Of a stretch of 64,000 nt of DNA, positions 48,116 through 56,698 are shown piece by piece (position 1 is the first letter of the stretch; every line of letters starts with the position of its first letter). A model generated the notes under the pieces. It did no database searches, was not told where the DNA came from, and saw only the letters and a list, made by a program, of their open reading frames with translations. Source of the stretch: Paenibacillus tyrphae (GTDB taxonomy: Bacteria > Bacillota > Bacilli > Paenibacillales > NBRC-103111); the NCBI RefSeq assembly GCF_024158745.1, contig NZ_JAMZAW010000003.1, positions 124,001-188,000 on the forward strand, read 5' to 3'. The translations under genes were made by a program, and so were the position numbers.

Positions 48116-48856
48116 ATGTCATGGCCGAATCAATGGAATCGGGCGATGAAACTTGCCGTTGCCGCAATGCTGGCGCTGACCGCCTTGACTTTCCAAGCCG
48201 GACAAGCGGAAGCATCGGTGCCCGAATCCTGGTACTTGCCGGAGCTGAAGTCTGCCAATCCCGCCATATCGAGCGTCGATGTCTTAATCGACGTAGGGCA
48301 CGGCGGAATCGACGGGGGCACGGCGTACGGCGACTTGCTGGAGAAAGATATCAATTTGGCGATCGCCAAAAAAACGTACGAGACTTTGCGCAGAAAAGGG
48401 TACGTCGTCTTAATGAACCGGATGGACGATTACGCGCTAAGCGGAGAAAATTTATGGTTGAAAAGCCGTTCGAGACATATCAAGGATTTGGCCCAACGCA
48501 GCCATCTGTGCAATGAGGTTAAGCCGAAAATTATGATCAGTCTGCACGTGAATTCTGGCCGCAATTCCGCCAAACGAGGAGCGATCCTCATTCATCAAGC
48601 GAAACCGCAAAGCCAGCAACTCGCCAAAGCATTGCAGGAATCACTGAACGCACTATACGGTACGGGCGACAAGCCTGTGCCGGGCCGCACGTTTTATTTG
48701 CTGAAGCATTCGAAGGCGCCTACGGTTATCGTCGAAATGGGTTTTATTACGAATGCCGAAGACCGCCGGATGTTAACTGAAGTCCAGTCCCAGCAGCGCA
48801 TTGCGGATGCAATCACTGCGGGCGTCGAACAGTATTTGCAGCAGCAAAAAAAGTAA
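48116..48856 (+). CDS. CwlD-like N-acetylmuramoyl-L-alanine amidase
   Basis: A 246-residue protein from ATG 48116, preceded by AAGGAGAGG. A signal peptide (KLAVAAMLALTALTFQAGQAEA) precedes an Amidase_3 domain with IDVGHGGIDGGTAYGD, ISLHVNSGRNSAKRGA and VIVEMGFITNAEDRRM. Size and order match CwlD, which with PdaA makes muramic-lactam in spore cortex. The convergent neighbour is a polysaccharide deacetylase-like gene, though not a PdaA-type one. I leave the symbol blank because other small Amidase_3 enzymes look alike. Confidence 0.85.
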   Translation: MSWPNQWNRAMKLAVAAMLALTALTFQAGQAEASVPESWYLPELKSANPAISSVDVLIDVGHGGIDGGTAYGDLLEKDINLAIAKKTYETLRRKGYVVLMNRMDDYALSGENLWLKSRSRHIKDLAQRSHLCNEVKPKIMISLHVNSGRNSAKRGAILIHQAKPQSQQLAKALQESLNALYGTGDKPVPGRTFYLLKHSKAPTVIVEMGFITNAEDRRMLTEVQSQQRIADAITAGVEQYLQQQKK

Positions 48857-48902
48857 AAGACCGCGTCGACAAGCCGATTTCATGTGGCGCGCGGTCTTTT
48901 TT
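48857..48902. terminator. Bidirectional terminator after the amidase
   Basis: AAAAGACCGCG pairs with CGCGGTCTTTT (48855-48865 with 48890-48900) and ends in six T on the plus strand. The convergent deacetylase gene ends 13 bp beyond. Confidence 0.85.
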
Positions 48903-48914
48903 ACATGGGGACCA

Positions 48915-49691
48915 TTATTTCATCAATTGCGATGCCCGTACAAAATGTCCGCCAAGCTGCTGCAAGGTCGGAATCGATTGCTTTAAAATTTCGGAGGTAT
49001 GCTTCCCCGGCGGACCGACATGACCGATGACGATCGTGCTGTCATTCTCACGGACGAGCTTTTGCAGCCTTACCGCCTGCTTGAGAATATGGCTCCGGGT
49101 GTAGGTATCATCCATGAACAAATTGTTTTCCGCCGTACGCACGCCCATTTCTTTCGCCAGCTTACCGATGACGCTCTTGTCGGTCGTCCGGCTATCCAAA
49201 AAATACAAATTGCGCTCTTTGCATACGTTCAACACGATGCGCATGACCCGTTCGTCGGACGTCGCCTTCGATCCCATATGGTTATTGATGCCTACCGCAT
49301 GCGGCACATCCTCAATAGCGGCGATGACTCTGCGCCGGATTTCATCGTCGGGAAGTCTCGTGGTTATCGCACCCGGACCAAGCCATTCCGGTTTTCCGTT
49401 CCGCGGCTCCATCGGCAGATGTACGATGACTTCCTTGCCGAGCTTATGCGCCCATTCCGCATCGCGTTTCGTTGTCGGCAGAAAAGGCATGACCGCCGCA
49501 ACAAACGGAATCGGCAGCTCCATCATTTGCTCGGTGCCCGCTTGACCGTTACCGAAATCGTCGATGACGACGGCGATTTGCTTCGTTCCTGTCGCCGGGT
49601 CGATGGCTGAATATTGCCCAGCTGCGGTTACCGGAATGATCACACATAGACAAAGCCATCCTGTGACGGACGCCCACCATTTCCTTCTCAT
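48915..49691 (-). CDS. Divergent polysaccharide deacetylase family protein (YibQ-like)
   Basis: The protein has 258 residues with an N-terminal signal or anchor (WLCLCVIIPVTAAG). The NodB-like fold of the divergent family shows QIAVVIDDFGNGQAGTEQMM, VAAVMPFLPTTKRDAEWAHK, VIVHLPMEPRNGKPEWLGPG, NNHMGSKATSDERVM and IGHVGPPGKHTSEILKQ. The family is usually extracytoplasmic; its substrate is not established. AAGGAGGAG precedes ATG 49691. Confidence 0.88.
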   Translation of the reverse strand: MRRKWWASVTGWLCLCVIIPVTAAGQYSAIDPATGTKQIAVVIDDFGNGQAGTEQMMELPIPFVAAVMPFLPTTKRDAEWAHKLGKEVIVHLPMEPRNGKPEWLGPGAITTRLPDDEIRRRVIAAIEDVPHAVGINNHMGSKATSDERVMRIVLNVCKERNLYFLDSRTTDKSVIGKLAKEMGVRTAENNLFMDDTYTRSHILKQAVRLQKLVRENDSTIVIGHVGPPGKHTSEILKQSIPTLQQLGGHFVRASQLMK

Positions 49692-49829
49692 GGACCGCTC
49701 CTCCTTATCCGTGATTTCCTAACCTCATTGTTTGCAGTACGCCAAAAACCTATACGAGCGTTTGCTAATTTTGGATTTTTGGTCCAGAAATCGTATCCCG
49801 TTTTGAAGGAAAAATGCAGTTTAGTTCGT

Positions 49830-49841
49830 CAATAATTATTG
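49830..49841. promoter_or_regulatory. 12-bp palindrome upstream of the metalloprotease-HhH gene
   Basis: CAATAATTATTG is a perfect dyad, 38 bp before ATG 49879 in the divergent gap. It may be an operator; it may also be chance in AT-rich sequence. Confidence 0.3.
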
Positions 49842-49878
49842 GAATAACTTACATAGAGACAAGAAAGTGGGAGCTCAA

Positions 49879-51846
49879 ATGAAACGATGGAAGCTGCTCT
49901 GCTTCACAGGACTTTTATGGATGGGGATGTGTGCTTGCGATGCCGCCCAAGCCGCAGAGTCTTCGGTTAAGGAAACCGATTCTTTTCTATCCTACGTCAG
50001 ACCGGACCCCTCCCCGCCGTTCCGAATCGTTCGGGATACCGGAGAGAAGAAAGGCGAATACCCGATTTTCGAACATACCGACGATCCGAAGACGGAGCAT
50101 TTATTCCGCGACTCGTTTATGGCTGAGTCCGTACGTTTGTTTTTCCTCGCTCAAAACTTGGTTAACCGCCCTAAGGAAACGCAGGCGCAAACGGAACCCC
50201 GCCAGGCAAGCACCCCGGCTTACTTGCTATTATCCGAACGGGAAGGCGGCTTCCCCGGGAAGGGCTTTTATTTGAAGCAGAATGGAGAGCTGCTCGACCA
50301 TACGGGCACGCCGTATGTCGACCTTATGAAAAGCACGGCCGCGTCCGACTACTTGGGTTCCATGAGCCAAATTTATCCGCATGAGCTCGGCCATGTCATG
50401 TACCATTTGCTTTCGCCGGACTGGGACCGGACCGAAAGCCGTTCGGTCGATATGCATTACGTATCCTTGACCACGGACCGGCGGGTCGCGTTCGACGAAG
50501 GCTTTGCCGAGCATTTCGAAAATGTGTCTTTGGATCATGAACCGGACGAAGCCAGAAAAGCCAGCCTCGAATCCAGCGTCCGGCAGGCGCGGTTAAGCAC
50601 AAGGACTATGGTCTCAGGTTACGAAAAAGATTACGTCTGGCCAATGCGGCTGCAGCTTTATCGAGCCGCCGTTCCGTTCTGGTATCAGCGGTTCGAAATG
50701 CTGAAGCGGCACGATTGGGTGAAAGAGGGAACGATTCGTTTCACGACGACACAGCCGTCTGCAGGGTCTCCCGAGCAAAACATTAAATTCCGCAATACGG
50801 GCGTTCGTTATGTTGAGAGCAAGCCAAGAAACATATCGCAAGCCTTGGCTACCGAGGGAGTCGTTTCCGCTTTTTTTACGAAGCTGCTTTCCAGCGACTT
50901 GAAGCACCGTTATAGGGAGGATTCGTTCTATTCGGCTTTTCTGGCGGATGCTTCACGTACCGTAGATGCCAGAACCGTGTTTACCCCACTGCAAAACGAG
51001 TACATGAAAATATTTTACGTTCTCCATAAGTATGTGAATCGAACTGATTCTCCGTTGGCGGATTTCGTTCAGGGCTACGCCGCCGAGTATCCGGACGAGA
51101 AAGAAGCATTATACCGGCTCCTAGGCGAAGCTACGGGGCTAAGTGTAAAGGAGCTTGAAGCAAGTCCACCGGAATTCTGGCTGTTGAACAAGAGCCATGC
51201 GCACAGCTATTTGGCGATCGATGAGGCAGGTTCGATTCGAATGCCGTTTTATGCGTTCGATCTGAATGCGGCGGATGTCAGCGATCTGATGACTTTTCCA
51301 GGCATCGGAGAGGCTGAGGCGAAAGCTATCATTCGGTACCGGGACAATCAATCGTTTATCCGGGAGCTGGATGAGGTAAGAAAAATCCCCGGTTTGTCTG
51401 CGGAGGCCATTCAAGCGCTCTTGGACGGGGCTTACGTTTCGAATTTTGCCCGGGAATCAAGAGCCCAAACGGAACAACGGTTGGGAGAAGACGGATTACT
51501 GCCGAGGCTGATTACGGGTTCTCTGTGGATGCTTGCGAAGTTTGCTCTTGCTTGGTTGGGGGTCTTTCTCTCAGTTTATTATGTGCTGGTTCTTAGGAAG
51601 CGGTTTGAGCTGAGGCGTGCTCTAAGGATTATCGTGACGAATGCGGTGAGAATGAGCGTCCTGGTGCTATTCGCTCTGGCTTCCGTCCTGGCAGGCCAGC
51701 CGCTGTTGATTTTCGCCATACTTGGTGTTTTGTTTCTGGTCATTGAACGTTTTTTGGTTTTGAGAAATAAACCACAAGGTAAGAAAAAAGAAGCTTTTTG
51801 CTCCAGCCTGTTTTTTATGGCGGTACTCCTGTACTCCTTATCTTAA
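49879..51846 (+). CDS. Membrane protein with HELGH metalloprotease and ComEA-like HhH domains
   Basis: A 655-residue protein from ATG 49879, preceded by GGGAG at 6-nt spacing. A signal peptide (cleavage likely near AQA) comes first. The exported domain carries HELGH at 168-172 (IYPHELGHVMYH) and FDEGFAEHFE about 35 residues later. That is a gluzincin-like HExxH plus EGxA arrangement, predicting a zinc protease. A ComEA-like helix-hairpin-helix repeat follows at about 461-521 (FDLNAADVSDLMTFPGIG, then RELDEVRKIPGLSAEAIQ). Three to four membrane helices close the protein (about 549-652). I know no named family with this order. It is flanked by a deacetylase and a P450. Confidence 0.8.
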   Translation: MKRWKLLCFTGLLWMGMCACDAAQAAESSVKETDSFLSYVRPDPSPPFRIVRDTGEKKGEYPIFEHTDDPKTEHLFRDSFMAESVRLFFLAQNLVNRPKETQAQTEPRQASTPAYLLLSEREGGFPGKGFYLKQNGELLDHTGTPYVDLMKSTAASDYLGSMSQIYPHELGHVMYHLLSPDWDRTESRSVDMHYVSLTTDRRVAFDEGFAEHFENVSLDHEPDEARKASLESSVRQARLSTRTMVSGYEKDYVWPMRLQLYRAAVPFWYQRFEMLKRHDWVKEGTIRFTTTQPSAGSPEQNIKFRNTGVRYVESKPRNISQALATEGVVSAFFTKLLSSDLKHRYREDSFYSAFLADASRTVDARTVFTPLQNEYMKIFYVLHKYVNRTDSPLADFVQGYAAEYPDEKEALYRLLGEATGLSVKELEASPPEFWLLNKSHAHSYLAIDEAGSIRMPFYAFDLNAADVSDLMTFPGIGEAEAKAIIRYRDNQSFIRELDEVRKIPGLSAEAIQALLDGAYVSNFARESRAQTEQRLGEDGLLPRLITGSLWMLAKFALAWLGVFLSVYYVLVLRKRFELRRALRIIVTNAVRMSVLVLFALASVLAGQPLLIFAILGVLFLVIERFLVLRNKPQGKKKEAFCSSLFFMAVLLYSLS

Positions 51847-51902
51847 ATGGATGTCCACTTCAGAAAGATATTTAGTAAATTATTCTATTTTAATAATTTA
51901 TC

Positions 51903-51951
51903 TACTATAATAGTAATATCAACCAAGTTATATTATATGAGTCTATTATAG
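51903..51951 (+). promoter_or_regulatory. P450 promoter region with twin CTATWATAG palindromes
   Basis: A perfect dyad TACTATAATAGTA (51903-51915) covers a TATAAT (51906-51911), with a weak TTCTAT 17 bp upstream. A second CTATTATAG (51943-51951) lies 38 bp on, just before the ribosome site. The pair may be operators of a repressor. The surrounding 110 bp is far more AT-rich than the rest of the window. Confidence 0.45.
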
Positions 51952-51965
51952 GAAGGATGACACGG

Positions 51966-53177
51966 ATGGAGTCTGCCAAAGAGTTGCCTAAAGCTATAGC
52001 ACCGATAAAGGAATTATCTGCAAAAGAAACGCAAATTGATCCGTTTCCGTTTTTTCGCCAGTGCCGCGAGTCCACTCCCGTACGCTACGATCCCCAGAGG
52101 GAATGCTGGGATATTTTTCGTTATGAAGATGTGTACAACGTGCTTAAAGATCCCTCTACATTCTCTTCGGTAAGGCCGATCAAAGGCCCTGTCCTGCTCG
52201 GAAGCATCATTGGTATGGACCCACCCAAGCATATGCAGATGCGCAGCATCGTCAGCAAAGCGTTTACCCCGAAATCGATCGAGGAGTTAGGTCCGCGCAT
52301 TGCATCCATCACCGAAGAATTATTGAACGAGGTTGCAGATGAAAGCACGATGGATTTGGTTCATGACCTGGCCGTTCCCCTGCCTGTCATCGTCATTGCC
52401 GAGCTGCTGGGGATTCCGGCACAAGACCGCCGGCTTTTCAAGGAATGGTCGGATTCGGTTGTCAAAGGGCCGGAATCTGGCGATAAAGAAGACATGCACC
52501 GGCTGTATTTGGAAAGAGAGAAAACGCGGCGCGAATTGGACGACTATTTCCTGAAAGTCATTGCAGAGCGTCGCAATCGTCCAGAGGATGACTTGGTCAC
52601 AAAATTGGTGGAAGCCGAAGTGAACGGCGAGCACTTAAACGATATGGAAATTGTGGAGTTTTGCATTTTGCTGCTTGCCGCCGGCAACGAGACGACGACC
52701 AATTTGATTACGAATGCGGTACGGAGACTGGCCGAGGACTCTGCGCTGCAGACAAGACTTCACGATCAACCGGCTTTGATCGAGAGCTTCGTCGAAGAAG
52801 TACTGCGGTATTATCCCCCAGTTTTATCCCTAAGCCGTTATGCGACCAAAGACGTTCGAATCGGGCACACCGATATCCGGGAGGGTGAGCTCATTATCCC
52901 CTGGATCGGTTCGGCCAATCGGGACGAAAACAAGTTTCCCGCTGCCGATCAATTTATCGAGGACCGGACGCCCAATCCGCACATGTCCTTGGGCTTCGGC
53001 AATCATTTTTGCTTGGGGGCTCCTTTGGCCCGGTTGGAAGCTAAAATAGCGCTGCGCATCATCATGAATCGGATGACGAATATCCGCTTTGCGGAGTATT
53101 TCGAATTTAAACCGATCCGCAGCCCTTTTGTTTATGGTGTGAAGGACCTCCCGATACTTTTCAATACCAAGCTTTAG
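51966..53177 (+). CDS. Cytochrome P450
   Basis: A 403-residue protein from ATG 51966, 9 nt after GGAAGG; ATG 51957 abuts that site. It is a soluble bacterial P450: I-helix LLAAGNETTTNL, K-helix EEVLR, and the heme loop LGFGNHFCLGAPLARLE with ligand Cys349. Length and motifs fit bacterial class CYP107/109-like enzymes that take electrons from ferredoxin or flavodoxin. No redox partner or biosynthetic gene is adjacent, so the substrate is unknown. The AT-rich upstream region and its absence from the conserved gene order suggest acquisition. Confidence 0.95.
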   Translation: MESAKELPKAIAPIKELSAKETQIDPFPFFRQCRESTPVRYDPQRECWDIFRYEDVYNVLKDPSTFSSVRPIKGPVLLGSIIGMDPPKHMQMRSIVSKAFTPKSIEELGPRIASITEELLNEVADESTMDLVHDLAVPLPVIVIAELLGIPAQDRRLFKEWSDSVVKGPESGDKEDMHRLYLEREKTRRELDDYFLKVIAERRNRPEDDLVTKLVEAEVNGEHLNDMEIVEFCILLLAAGNETTTNLITNAVRRLAEDSALQTRLHDQPALIESFVEEVLRYYPPVLSLSRYATKDVRIGHTDIREGELIIPWIGSANRDENKFPAADQFIEDRTPNPHMSLGFGNHFCLGAPLARLEAKIALRIIMNRMTNIRFAEYFEFKPIRSPFVYGVKDLPILFNTKL

Positions 53178-53183
53178 ACAAAA

Positions 53184-53254
53184 AAATACACCCGCCAATG
53201 CCGGGCGGAAAGCCGAAACTCGCTTCCCTCCGCTTGCAATGTGCGGGTGTATTT
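53184..53254. terminator. Bidirectional terminator between P450 and ispG
   Basis: AAATACACCCGC (53184-53195) pairs perfectly with GCGGGTGTATTT (53243-53254). The long inner segment has its own small stems. It lies between convergent genes. Confidence 0.75.
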
Positions 53255-53267
53255 ATGATGTGCCCTA

Positions 53268-54377
53268 TTAAATCGCCGTGTGATGCTTTCGGCCGGGAAT
53301 TTCGCCCGTCCGATCGAAATGTTCGACGATAATGTCGATTTCCTTCTTCAGCTCGGACAGCAGCTCGGCTTCCGGCACTTTGCGGATCATCTCGCCGTAA
53401 CGGAACAACAAGCCTTCGCCTCGGGCGCCGGCGATGCCGATATCAGCTTCCCTAGCTTCGCCCGGGCCGTTCACCGCGCAGCCGAGTACGGATACTTTAA
53501 TCGGCACCTTCAGCTTGGAGATATACTCTTCCACCTCATTCGCGATAGAAAACAGATCGATATCCAATCGGCCGCAGGTCGGACAAGAAACCAAGGTGGC
53601 GGCATTCGTGATCAACCCGAACGATTTCAGCAGCTCGCGGCACACTTTGACTTCTTCAACCGGGTCCGCGCTGAGCGAAATCCGGATCGTCGAACCGAGC
53701 CCCATGCTTAGCAGCGCGCCCAAGCCTGCCGCACTCTTCACGGTACCGGAGAACAACGTCCCGGCCTCCGTAATGCCAAGGTGCAGCGGGTAACGGAAGG
53801 CTGCGGCAGCTTTGGTATAAGCCGCAATCGCCATCGGGACGTCAGATGCCTTCAGCGAGACGATGATGTCGCGAAAATCGAGCTCTTCCAGAATGCCGAT
53901 ATGATACAAGGCGCTTTCAACCATCGCTTCCGGCGTCGGATAGCCGTACTTTTCCAGCAAATGGTTCTCAAGCGAACCGGCGTTAACGCCGATCCGGATC
54001 GGAATCCCCCGCTCTTTGCAGGCTTTGACGACGGCTTCCACCTTCTCGCGGCGGCCGATGTTCCCCGGATTGATTCTGACTTTGTCAATCCCGTTCTCAA
54101 TGGCCTGCAGGGCGAGCCGGTAGTCAAAGTGAATATCAGCCACAAGCGGAATGGAGATCTGCTTCTTGATCTCTTTGATCGCTTCCGCTGCTTCCTTATT
54201 GTTGACCGTAACGCGGACGATCTGGCATCCTGCTTCTTCCAGCCGGTGAATCTCGGCCACCGTAGCCTTTACATCCGCCGTCTTGGTCGTACACATGCTC
54301 TGGATGATCACGTCATTGCTGCCGCCGATGGTTAGATTGCCGACTTTAACCGGAACCGTTTCCGTTCTATGGAACAT
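53268..54377 (-). CDS. ispG: 4-hydroxy-3-methylbut-2-enyl diphosphate synthase
   Basis: A 369-residue protein from ATG 54377 ([14 protein letters not shown]), preceded by GGGAGAGA; TTG 54404 is a weaker option. TIM-barrel motifs: [31 protein letters not shown] and [10 protein letters not shown]. The 4Fe-4S cysteines are in [13 protein letters not shown] and [12 protein letters not shown]. It catalyses the penultimate step of the MEP isoprenoid pathway. It is inserted between lonB and clpX relative to B. subtilis order. Confidence 0.97.
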   Translation of the reverse strand: MFHRTETVPVKVGNLTIGGSNDVIIQSMCTTKTADVKATVAEIHRLEEAGCQIVRVTVNNKEAAEAIKEIKKQISIPLVADIHFDYRLALQAIENGIDKVRINPGNIGRREKVEAVVKACKERGIPIRIGVNAGSLENHLLEKYGYPTPEAMVESALYHIGILEELDFRDIIVSLKASDVPMAIAAYTKAAAAFRYPLHLGITEAGTLFSGTVKSAAGLGALLSMGLGSTIRISLSADPVEEVKVCRELLKSFGLITNAATLVSCPTCGRLDIDLFSIANEVEEYISKLKVPIKVSVLGCAVNGPGEAREADIGIAGARGEGLLFRYGEMIRKVPEAELLSELKKEIDIIVEHFDRTGEIPGRKHHTAI

Positions 54378-54478
54378 GTGCTTTCTTCTCTCCCATGATG
54401 CCAAACATCCTCCGCTCCGGGGGACGAATCATCGGTCCTGCGGATTGGAGGCGTTTAGGTTTTTTGTATATCCGGCGC

Positions 54479-55744
54479 TTACGCGCTTTCTTCTTTTTTC
54501 TTAATGGACTGGCCGTCCGCTGCGGTGATCTGAGGTGTGATCTTCGCTTGTACGGCTTCCTTGGTGACGATGCACTTGGAGCTCTCCGTGCGGGATGGCG
54601 CCTCGTACATTACTTCCAGCATAATGCCTTCGATAATGGCGCGAAGCCCCCTCGCCCCGGTATTACGCTTAATCGCTTCTTTCGCAATTTCCTCCAGCGC
54701 CTCCGGTTCGAATTCAAGGGACACGTTATCCATCTCCAGCATCTTCTGATACTGCTTAACAAGAGCGTTTTTAGGCTCGGTCAAAATGCGGACGAGCGCT
54801 GCTTCGTCCAACGGCTCCAGTGTCGAGATAACCGGCAGACGGCCCACGAATTCCGGAATCAAACCGAATTTCAGCAGGTCTTCCGGAAGCACAAGGGACA
54901 AGTATTCGCCCGGCTTCAAGTCGGCTTTATGACCGTCCGTGCCGAAGCCGATCACTTTTTTGCCGATCCGGCGCTTAATGATCTGCTCAAGCCCGTCGAA
55001 CGCCCCGCCGCAAATAAACAGGATGTTCGTCGTATCGATTTGGATGAATTCCTGATGAGGGTGCTTGCGTCCGCCTTGAGGCGGTACCGATGCAACCGTG
55101 CCTTCCAAAATTTTCAGAAGAGCTTGCTGCACGCCTTCGCCCGAAACGTCGCGGGTGATGGACGGATTTTCCGACTTGCGGGCTACTTTATCGATTTCAT
55201 CGATATAAATAATGCCGCGCTCGGCTTTTTCCACATCGTAATCGGCCGCTTGAATGAGCTTCAGCAAAATGTTTTCGACGTCTTCCCCTACGTATCCGGC
55301 TTCCGTCAAAGACGTTGCGTCGGCGATCGCAAACGGAACGTTCAAAATTTTGGCCAGCGTTTGGGCCAGCAGCGTTTTACCGCTGCCCGTCGGACCGACA
55401 AGGACGATGTTCGACTTTTGCAGTTCGACATCTTCGAGCTTGCTTTGCTGCGAGTTGATCCGTTTGTAATGGTTGTATACGGCAACCGACAGCGATTTTT
55501 TGGCCTGTTCCTGCCCGATGACGTAGGAATCCAGAATCGCGCGGATTTCCTTCGGCTTCGGTACGTCTTTCAGGTCGAGCTCTTCCTCGTGACCCAATTC
55601 TTCCTCAACGATTTCCGTACAAAGCTCGATGCACTCGTCGCATATATAAACGCCGGGCCCGGCAACCAGCTTGCGCACCTGCTCCTGGGACTTGCCGCAG
55701 AACGAGCACTTGAGCTGGCCTTTTTCATCGTTAAATTTAAACAT
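54479..55744 (-). CDS. clpX: ClpX, ATPase subunit of ClpXP protease
   Basis: The protein has 421 residues. The N-terminal zinc-binding domain is [16 protein letters not shown] plus [10 protein letters not shown]. The AAA+ core has [16 protein letters not shown] (Walker A), [18 protein letters not shown] (Walker B) and the RKHPHQEF region. ClpX unfolds substrates and feeds them to ClpP; the IGF loop ([14 protein letters not shown]) that docks to ClpP is present. It starts 15 bp after clpP, so the two form an operon. Confidence 0.98.
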   Translation of the reverse strand: MFKFNDEKGQLKCSFCGKSQEQVRKLVAGPGVYICDECIELCTEIVEEELGHEEELDLKDVPKPKEIRAILDSYVIGQEQAKKSLSVAVYNHYKRINSQQSKLEDVELQKSNIVLVGPTGSGKTLLAQTLAKILNVPFAIADATSLTEAGYVGEDVENILLKLIQAADYDVEKAERGIIYIDEIDKVARKSENPSITRDVSGEGVQQALLKILEGTVASVPPQGGRKHPHQEFIQIDTTNILFICGGAFDGLEQIIKRRIGKKVIGFGTDGHKADLKPGEYLSLVLPEDLLKFGLIPEFVGRLPVISTLEPLDEAALVRILTEPKNALVKQYQKMLEMDNVSLEFEPEALEEIAKEAIKRNTGARGLRAIIEGIMLEVMYEAPSRTESSKCIVTKEAVQAKITPQITAADGQSIKKKEESA

Positions 55745-55759
55745 GGGATCACTCCTTTT

Positions 55760-56350
55760 CTAAGTCAGATCACTGCGAGTGATAACCGCATCAATGAGAC
55801 CGTACGCCTTCGCATCTTCGGCGCTCATGAAATTGTCACGGTCCGTGTCGCGTTCGATTCTTTCGTAAGGCTGCCCCGTACGCTCCACATAGATTTGGTT
55901 CAACTTCTGCTTCGTTTTGATAATCCAGTCGGCATGAATTTTAATATCCGATGCCTGCCCGCGGACGCCGCCCAGCGGCTGATGGATCATCACTTCGCTG
56001 TTCGGAAGCGCGTAGCGCTTGCCCTTGGCGCCTGCCGTAAGCAGCAGGGACCCCATACTGGCGGCCATGCCGACGCAAATCGTCGAAACGTCCGGCTTGA
56101 TGAATTGCATTGTATCATATATACCCATACCGGCCGTCACCGAACCGCCGGGGGAGTTAATGTACAAATGAATATCCTTCTCGGGATCTACCGCCGACAA
56201 GAAAAGCAACTGGGCAATAACCAGGTTGGCGACGTCGTCATCGATCGCACTGCCCAAAAAAATAATACGATCCTTCAGCAAACGCGAGTAAATATCGTAA
56301 GAGCGTTCGCCGCGGCCTTCCTGTTCCACAACCATAGGTACCAGAGTCAT
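55760..56350 (-). CDS. clpP: ClpP, proteolytic subunit of Clp proteases
   Basis: The protein has 196 residues. The catalytic triad is Ser98 ([12 protein letters not shown]), His123 ([11 protein letters not shown]) and Asp172 ([12 protein letters not shown]). It forms the tetradecameric chamber used with ClpX and other Clp ATPases. AAAGGGGTTGGG precedes ATG 56350. In B. subtilis clpP is not beside clpX, so the clpP-clpX pair here resembles the arrangement of other bacteria. Confidence 0.98.
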   Translation of the reverse strand: MTLVPMVVEQEGRGERSYDIYSRLLKDRIIFLGSAIDDDVANLVIAQLLFLSAVDPEKDIHLYINSPGGSVTAGMGIYDTMQFIKPDVSTICVGMAASMGSLLLTAGAKGKRYALPNSEVMIHQPLGGVRGQASDIKIHADWIIKTKQKLNQIYVERTGQPYERIERDTDRDNFMSAEDAKAYGLIDAVITRSDLT

Positions 56351-56405
56351 CGTCCCAACCCCTTTACTTCATAAATGCAAAACATTTTCGAGCCTTACTC
56401 AAAAC

Positions 56406-56434
56406 ATTGTAGCACGTTTAAAGACTAAAGTCAT
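56406..56434 (-). promoter_or_regulatory. Sigma-A promoter of clpP-clpX
   Basis: ATGACT (56434-56429) and TACAAT (56411-56406) are 17 bp apart, with TGC just before the -10 (extended). I see no CtsR-type GGTCAAA repeat across it. Confidence 0.6.
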
Positions 56435-56507
56435 TTCCTGCCCGATACGAACAAACGTTGCGGCCGCTAACGTAAGTCTCGCCGGACAGGACAGCCTTGC
56501 CGCCGCC

Positions 56508-56595
56508 TATGTATTTCCTTATGTACCGCATATGTAATGCTTCGCTTGCTTCATATGTAACGCTTATTATGTTATGCTTATGTACTTCTTATGTG
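56508..56595. repeat. Phased TATGTA hexamer array upstream of clpP
   Basis: TATGTA occurs at 56508, 56520, 56531, 56554 and 56579, and TATGTG at 56590. Spacings are 12, 11, 23, 25 and 11 bp, close to one or two helical turns. Two copies sit in a longer repeat, CATATGTAAYGCTT. The cluster lies about 75 bp upstream of the predicted clpP -35 and just downstream of the tig terminator. It could be a protein-binding array. Confidence 0.5.
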
Positions 56596-56631
56596 CATGT
56601 TTCCGGGAAACCAGCAAACGCGGTTTAAGGT

Positions 56632-56667
56632 AAAACAAAGGCACGCATGGATGTACACGTGCCTTTG
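56632..56667 (-). terminator. Terminator after tig
   Basis: CAAAGGCACG (56636-56645) pairs with CGTGCCTTTG (56658-56667). On the minus strand a TTTGTTTTA run follows. It lies 32 bp past the tig stop. Confidence 0.8.
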
Positions 56668-56698
56668 CATGTATGTTCGCGTTTATACAATTTCCGAA

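Noticed and set aside
54395..56374. A 659-codon plus-strand open frame across ispG, clpX and clpP
   Set aside because: It runs antisense through three unmistakable genes and their gaps, with no family motif or ribosome site.
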